In this document: positions 58,701 to 64,000 of the stretch, one piece after another
Layout of the letters: the number at the start of each line of letters is the position of its first letter
Position numbering within the stretch: position 1 is the stretch's first letter
Assembly (NCBI GenBank): GCA_024305405.1
Contig: JAKNDB010000087.1
Span: forward strand, 744,001-808,000
Reading direction: 5' to 3'
Origin: Dirofilaria immitis
Lineage: Eukaryota > Nematoda > Chromadorea > Rhabditida > Onchocercidae
Length of the DNA stretch: 64,000 nucleotides
Notes under the pieces: generated by a model
What the model was told of the DNA's origin: nothing
Database searches by the model: none
The model's input: only the letters and a program-made list of their open reading frames with translations
Translations under genes and position numbers: made by a program

Positions 58701-60837
58701 ATTTCAGCTCATTTTAAATAACCAGCTCTGTTTGTGGCATATTATTTTTCCGTTAACATTAAAGGTTAATAGAGTAAATGGAAGATGTTTGAAATATTGT
58801 TCAGCTCATGATGATGTTACCTTCTAATTATCTGGATTATTTGGCATGCCTAGATTATTTCGATAACATTAAAAAATGTTTCCAAGATTATTGTCCTATT
58901 ATCGTTTCGTAAATATTTCTTTGTATAATATTAATTTTGTAATATTACAAATTCACGAAGCAAAATGATAATGATAACGGAAAATAATTTAAATTATTTT
59001 TAAAAATCACTCGTGAAATTTGCCACTATATTTTACCCTTGTTATTCATACATTCGTGATAAAGATCTAATTATAAATAAATGATAGAAAATAACAAGTG
59101 AATATTAGAACGTTAATAGCCCAAGCAAGTGAAAAAATAATGAAAGATAAAATCAAAACTCTAAATTATATATTCAAAAGGATTAGGTTTCTATCTAAGA
59201 AACGATAAGCGGAAAGAATAACATCGAACACTTCAATAATAGATCTAAATCAAATCGAATGCAGAAAAAGTTAAATTTTCTTGCATTATTTTTATATTAT
59301 GTTAGTCTATAAATTCATCAAATGCTTCATTTCTAACTCGATTGAATCTGAAATGAGTGTGACATGCCATCTGCAATATTAGGTTTTTTTTCCATGGATG
59401 ATAACTTTGTTACTTATATAAAAGGAATTAAATTATATCACATTCTTGATTCTATTCAGATATCTGATCAATGTACTGTCTATGAAGAATGGAAGAAAAG
59501 ATTAAGAAAACAATTAAATGGCTTCAGGAAAAGAATAATGGTTGACTATTATTTTAACAATGATTTGAATTTATTCGGTTAAAGAAAATTTATATGATTT
59601 GAGATGAACCAAATCCAATTTTCGAAAATATTTTCCTCAACTAAGGTGTGAGGTCATTGGAATATTAACAGATGTCACAATAGCAATTTTTCCGATAGCA
59701 ATAGTCTTAGAAAGTTTCTCAATGTCACGAACAGAAGTGTTACCAAATTTTTGTAAATTTAAATTACCGCAATTGATAATGAAAGTGTAGTGATATTTGA
59801 GAAAGTAAAATTCGAATGCGAAGCTAAATTTCAGTTTTCTTGTAAAATTGCCGTGGAAATTGCTATCGGTGTCATTACTCAATTGAATTATTAGTAATTT
59901 TTTAAGTTCAGTATTTAAATTACAATATCCTCAAATTCCCAATAATTTTAATTTTTATTTATGAAATTTATTATGTTTATTTAGGCATTTTCGAACTTTT
60001 CAGCATAATTTCTCACAGAAAATTTTTTCTCGGCATAAATAAATAGAGTTTGGATTATCTTTTTCAAATTTCTCTTTGTTGGTTGTATGCTACCGATTAT
60101 ATTGATCAACATCTTCGCACCTTATCTTTGGGACCAGAAATTTATATTGCGAAAGTTGATAGAAATGTTTATTCGAAATAATAAAATATAATCAGCGCGG
60201 AACTAATATTGTAAAGTAACATAATAAATGCATATAATTGCGAATTCGCATTCGCGAGACTGCAACTAAATGAACCATCAAATAATTTCCTTATTGTAAA
60301 TAAGTGTCAACAATATATTATGAATCATTTAACCGATTTTATATTTCTTAGGTTCCCACGCTTTTTTGTTCTTGTTTTTATCTTAGCTCATACTATTTGG
60401 GAAATGCCTTCGTTAGCAATCGCTTATAATATTTATCTAAAATTCACATCTTTGTTTTCTCAATGAATTTTGTCTAGGTTGTACAGTCCTAACAGCCTTA
60501 ATGGGAAAACCACTTTCATCCATATAAACCCTACTGTATAACAGAAACAGATATATTTTACTAATAAATGTTTTTATTATTGGAGGACTCAACACAGTTC
60601 CAACCAGTCTAATTCAATTCAACACAGGACAATACAACTCAAATCAATTCATCTCAGCGACTACAGTAAGCTGATCAACTGGCAAATCAAACCTGGTGAT
60701 ATTTGTCGAATAATCGACATCACACTTCACGACTGAAAAATTCGCGACAGAATATAGCGTAAAAAAGGAGATAAAGATTAAAAATAAAGGAGAAGGATAA
60801 TATCAATGGATCGATCGCGAGGTCATTAAAATGATAA
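55702..60837. other. Stretch without assigned genes
   Basis: Up to about 56850 this is the right end of the duplication unit. Beyond it the DNA is more complex than the AT-rich deserts and holds frames that look faintly protein-like: plus strand 58226-58430 (GSAFAISYTTTETLLTFKF, then a hydrophobic stretch), plus strand 59364-59582 (72 codons, Lys/Arg-rich end) and both strands of 59637-59882. I recognise none and see no good splice borders, so they may be remnants of decayed genes or elements. Confidence 0.4.
59325..59410 (+). repeat. Dispersed repeat, copy 1
   Basis: GCTTCATTTCTAACTCGATT through GTGTGACATGCC to ATGGATGATAAC. A similar segment, roughly 70 percent alike by eye, occurs at 62395-62475. 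Confidence 0.55.
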
Positions 60838-61314
60838 TATATCTCTTCTGGAGACAACGATGCCCTTACTATATATGCAAATGTGAAGCTGCAGTTACAA
60901 TATGTGGAGGATATACAACAAGCAGGTAGATTAAAACAAGGAGTACGGCGCAGATACAATCACCTCCCTTATCTTACATAGAGTTTTAACCGCGGAAAAA
61001 TAAGAATTTAAGCAATGCTATGTACTGCATATATACGCATAAATTAATATATTAAGAAGTAACGATTTGAATTATTCATTTAAAATACTGTTAAAGACTT
61101 CTTTCAGATTTCCCGATACGCGGTCCCAATACATTACCTGACTTGGCAAGTGTTTTACTTCGTTTCAGAATGATGGAAAATGCATAATAACTGGTATTAA
61201 AAACGCATTCCTCTAATTGGAGCTATTTCCATTAGAACGAAACTCTTGTCGGCGAAAGCTGAAATATGTAAACAGTTGTATATGGATGGAAATGTTAAAA
61301 GGAGATTAAAGTAA
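60838..61314 (+). mobile_element. BEL/Pao reverse transcriptase fragment (broken)
   Basis: Near 61108-61250 shifted frames read GPNTLPDLASVLLRFRMM and then ITGIKNAFL-stop-LELFPLERNSCR. This is the BEL/Pao reverse transcriptase block in which a GPxxLPDLxxxLLRFR segment is followed by a DIEKAFLQ-like catalytic segment. The Gln codon is replaced by TAA, and the catalytic Asp position reads Gly. An upstream open frame to 60981 (NVKLQLQYVEDIQQAGRLKQ and NHLPYLT) could be the preceding polymerase part, less surely. It is defective and has no complete element around it. Confidence 0.6.
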
Positions 61315-61379
61315 ATACCGCGCCAAATTATGAAATCAGTAAGCTAAAATGATAAAGATATGATGATATTCTCAATCAA

Positions 61380-61790
61380 AGCACTCGATTTACTCACTGT
61401 CAACAACTTAAATCAACCGTCCAAGGTCAACAAGCCGGGAGATATATAAGGAAGAGATTGAAGTTTCATTACCAATCAGTTTTAGGAACAAATCGATGAT
61501 AATTCGACGGTCAAGCGGTTCCAGTTAATGGACGACAATTCGATGACCAATTGGTAGTCAGGCGTGAGCAGTCAATTGACGACAACCCAAATTCTGTTCG
61601 GCGATCATAGTTCAGTTTAGTCTAACACAAGTTTTAACAATTCGATATCAACAGTTCGACGTAATTGGACAGAAACGACAGTTTCGACGACAATTCGACG
61701 TAAAAGGAGCTACAGTTAAAAGACCGAGAAGCAGTAGTGTCGGTAGAAAAAAGGACGACAAATCCCAAGGGAAGAAGCAACTATCAGTAA
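61380..61790 (+). promoter_or_regulatory. TATA promoter-like block and untranslated exon or LTR
   Basis: A locally GC-richer segment. TATATAAG at 61443 is followed 35 bases later by a TCAGT initiator-like site at 61476, then about 310 bases without a long frame, rich in CGACAATTCGA-like words, ending at a strong donor-like GTAAGT at 61787. This could be a core promoter with a non-coding first exon. As a relic of the adjacent BEL/Pao element it could instead be a long terminal repeat; I found no second copy in the window to prove that. Confidence 0.4.
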
Positions 61791-61792
61791 GT

Positions 61793-64000
61793 ATTAAAAT
61801 ATTTTTCGTATTCTTTGATATATCTGTGTTCGTGCTCTTTTTTATTCCTGGGTATTGCGCATTTGATTCAGACGTTTATATAGACACGATATTGTGTTTA
61901 TAATATCGTGGAAGCCGAAGAGAAAGTCCTCTCCTTCTATTCGAAAGAAAGAAATTAAAAAAATAAAAATTTTTCCTTCCATTTAATTTCCCTATTTTTC
62001 CTCAAAAATTCTATTCGATTCTTATCGTAAAATTGTATTCAAAGAAAAATCGCCAAGGAAAATCGTAAAACTAGAAAAAATCTCTATGTTAAAAAAAAAA
62101 ATTCATATCTTCAATGAATATAAGGAATTTTTTCAAACAGCAATGAATTCAACGAAATAGTTCCCGAACGCGAAACGAGAAATCACTTTGAATAACATTG
62201 AGATGCTATAAACTGTAGAATTGTTCTTTTTTTCGTCTTTCTTTCATTTCAAGGCATTACGGTATTTTGAAAAAAATCTTTTATCGTATTCTAACTAATA
62301 AGAAAAATTTTCTTTGATTTTTTTATTATCACTACACTTCTATAAAATTTTTTCTTAATTCGATCTTTCTTGACATATTCAATTCTTATATCAAAGCTTC
62401 ATTTCTAACTCAACTGAAATTGGAACGGGTGTGACAGGTCGTCTATAACTTTAGGTTCTTTTATGGATGATTATTTGAATAGAAAAAGTTAAAATTATGA
62501 TGCCTTCCGTTATTATCAACTTAATTATATTTAATAATGAATCATACCAAAAATTGACAACTACACGAAACCGACTAGGCAGTACAACTTTACTGACTCA
62601 AAAAAATTTATTGTATTTTGACAAAATTAAAGTCACAAAGCGATTCAACGTCAACAGATGTAAAATGAAATATGGAAAAATTTGAAAAAGATTTCATAAA
62701 TGAGAATACGTGCGTAGTTACTGTCATTTGCTGAACTAAAATGCATGCAAAATAATTAAGATCGGAAGCTTAAAAGTTGCTAAAATTGTCTTTTCAAGCA
62801 TATAACTGAAGTATGTCATAACTTAATGATTAAAATTATACCAAGTGATATCCAGTTTATAGTTATATTTTTAATGAAAACAGCGATGATCTGCAAAATA
62901 CTTCCTAGTAAAAAAATTTTTACTATGGAATGGGAAATTTGACAAAATGTTCCAGACGACTAAATCATGCCTTCAATTTTTCTTCTTTTTATAAAGTGTT
63001 TAGTATGATGAAATTGAAAGCGAGCGATCCTATAAATAAATTGTTTAAATTATTGAAATAAACTAAATAGCTTGAACAAATAAATAGTTTCAATTCAGCT
63101 TTGTTTCTCTCATTAGACACAATGTTTTAACGAATTATTTTGTTAACATAATATCAGCAGCTGCTATTATTGCTGTTTTGAGGTTTTATGACCAAGCTGG
63201 ACAATTTTAATTTCTATACTGAAAAATTTTATTTCTTTTATCTCATGAAATGTTTTTAACAGTTTCAAAATTGAATAAAATTTTAATGTACTCAAGAATA
63301 TACACTTCTTTTTTGTATATTTTTTCTCACATCTTTACATAATTTGTAACGAACTATCTTAATTACAATTCTCATATATAATAATAAGAAAGCCTTCAAA
63401 TCTCATAAAATTGCAAAAATACTGCTTCTGGAAAAAAAAACCGTCAAAAAATTTTTGAAAAATTTTTCAGAACCTAGATATAAAAAGAATTCGAATCAGT
63501 TAGCTGACGTATGATAATAACAGTTTTATCTCTCACTGATCATGTGTAAGAGTTAACAGAAAAATATTGTTTGAGTTATTGTTTGAATTATCGTTTTTTT
63601 TTCACATTATTTCCAAAAAGAGGAAAAACTTCTTTGCCTAATTGTACATATAAATTTCATTAATTTATAGATTTTGCTTCTTTAACGGTTGAAAATGAAA
63701 TAGATTTGTAAGTAACTTCTATTCTTCTACATGATTTTTCTGAGTAATTGTTTGCTAAATTATTCTGTTTTTGATATATATAAAACTTTAAAGATTATAA
63801 AAAGTTAAAAAAATTTAAACAAATTGCTTTTTTTTTAATATTCATCTTCATTAAAATTCGTACGTATCGATGATTTATTTATTTGAGACAAAATATCTAT
63901 CAATTTATTATGCGATCATATTGTAGAAACAACCTTAGAAAACGATATGAAAGATTATTAGAAGAAAATGAAATGAATTTTATTGGTGAGATTAGCTGCA
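61793..64000. other. Stretch without assigned genes to window end
   Basis: AT-rich, containing the second copy of the dispersed repeat (62395-62475) followed by a 62-codon frame of no recognised family. At 63910 an ATG opens 30 codons (RSYCRNNLRKRYERLLEEN and onward) that run off the window end; this could be an exon but cannot be judged here. Confidence 0.45.
62395..62475 (+). repeat. Dispersed repeat, copy 2
   Basis: Counterpart of 59325-59410: GCTTCATTTCTAACTCAACT, GTGTGACAGGTC, ATGGATGATTAT. Same orientation, 3.07 kb apart. Confidence 0.5.

Overview
This window is nuclear DNA of an AT-rich nematode, most probably a filarial worm. The evidence is its small genes with short GT-AG introns, start codons placed just behind splice-acceptor-like sites (as expected with spliced-leader trans-splicing), a decayed Wolbachia-like carA fragment inside intergenic DNA, and a homologue of the conserved splicing factor SF3A1. 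Species cannot be fixed from sequence alone.

Layout. (1) 240-1972, plus strand: the 3' half of SF3A1, with a Pro/Thr linker and a C-terminal ubiquitin-like domain. (2) 3566-26425, minus strand: one very large gene, tail-to-tail with SF3A1. I could chain 11 exons, including a single exon of about 10.3 kb, with matching splice phases. It encodes roughly 4,600-4,800 residues: a possible N-terminal membrane segment with a Cys cluster, a low-complexity middle, a long Glu/Ser/Thr-rich part, an array of about ten ~122-residue repeats, and then either a short private tail (6714-6876) or a copine/VWA-like domain (3566-6251). Both ends are phase-compatible with the same splice donor. (3) 26.4-38.7 kb: no gene seen, only AT-rich DNA and tandem repeats. 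(4) 38731-39522, minus: a small single-pass membrane protein. (5) 40507-40955: the carA remnant. (6) 41-49.5 kb: again without genes. (7) 49551-55701, minus: a local family of tiny secreted collagen-like proteins, with two intact copies and a third that has decayed. One duplicated unit carries a ~0.6 kb insertion bounded by 9-base direct repeats. (8) 60.8-61.8 kb: a broken BEL/Pao-type reverse transcriptase fragment, followed by a GC-richer, promoter-like block.

A striking feature is the number of single-base frame breaks: about 18 in the giant gene and two in SF3A1, nearly all fixable by one base in or next to a short homopolymer. The net shift in every exon still agrees with the splice phases. 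This pattern points to consensus indels in a long-read assembly rather than to dead genes, and anyone using gene models from this sequence should expect them to be fragmented.

No classical operon, CRISPR array, rRNA or convincing tRNA was found.
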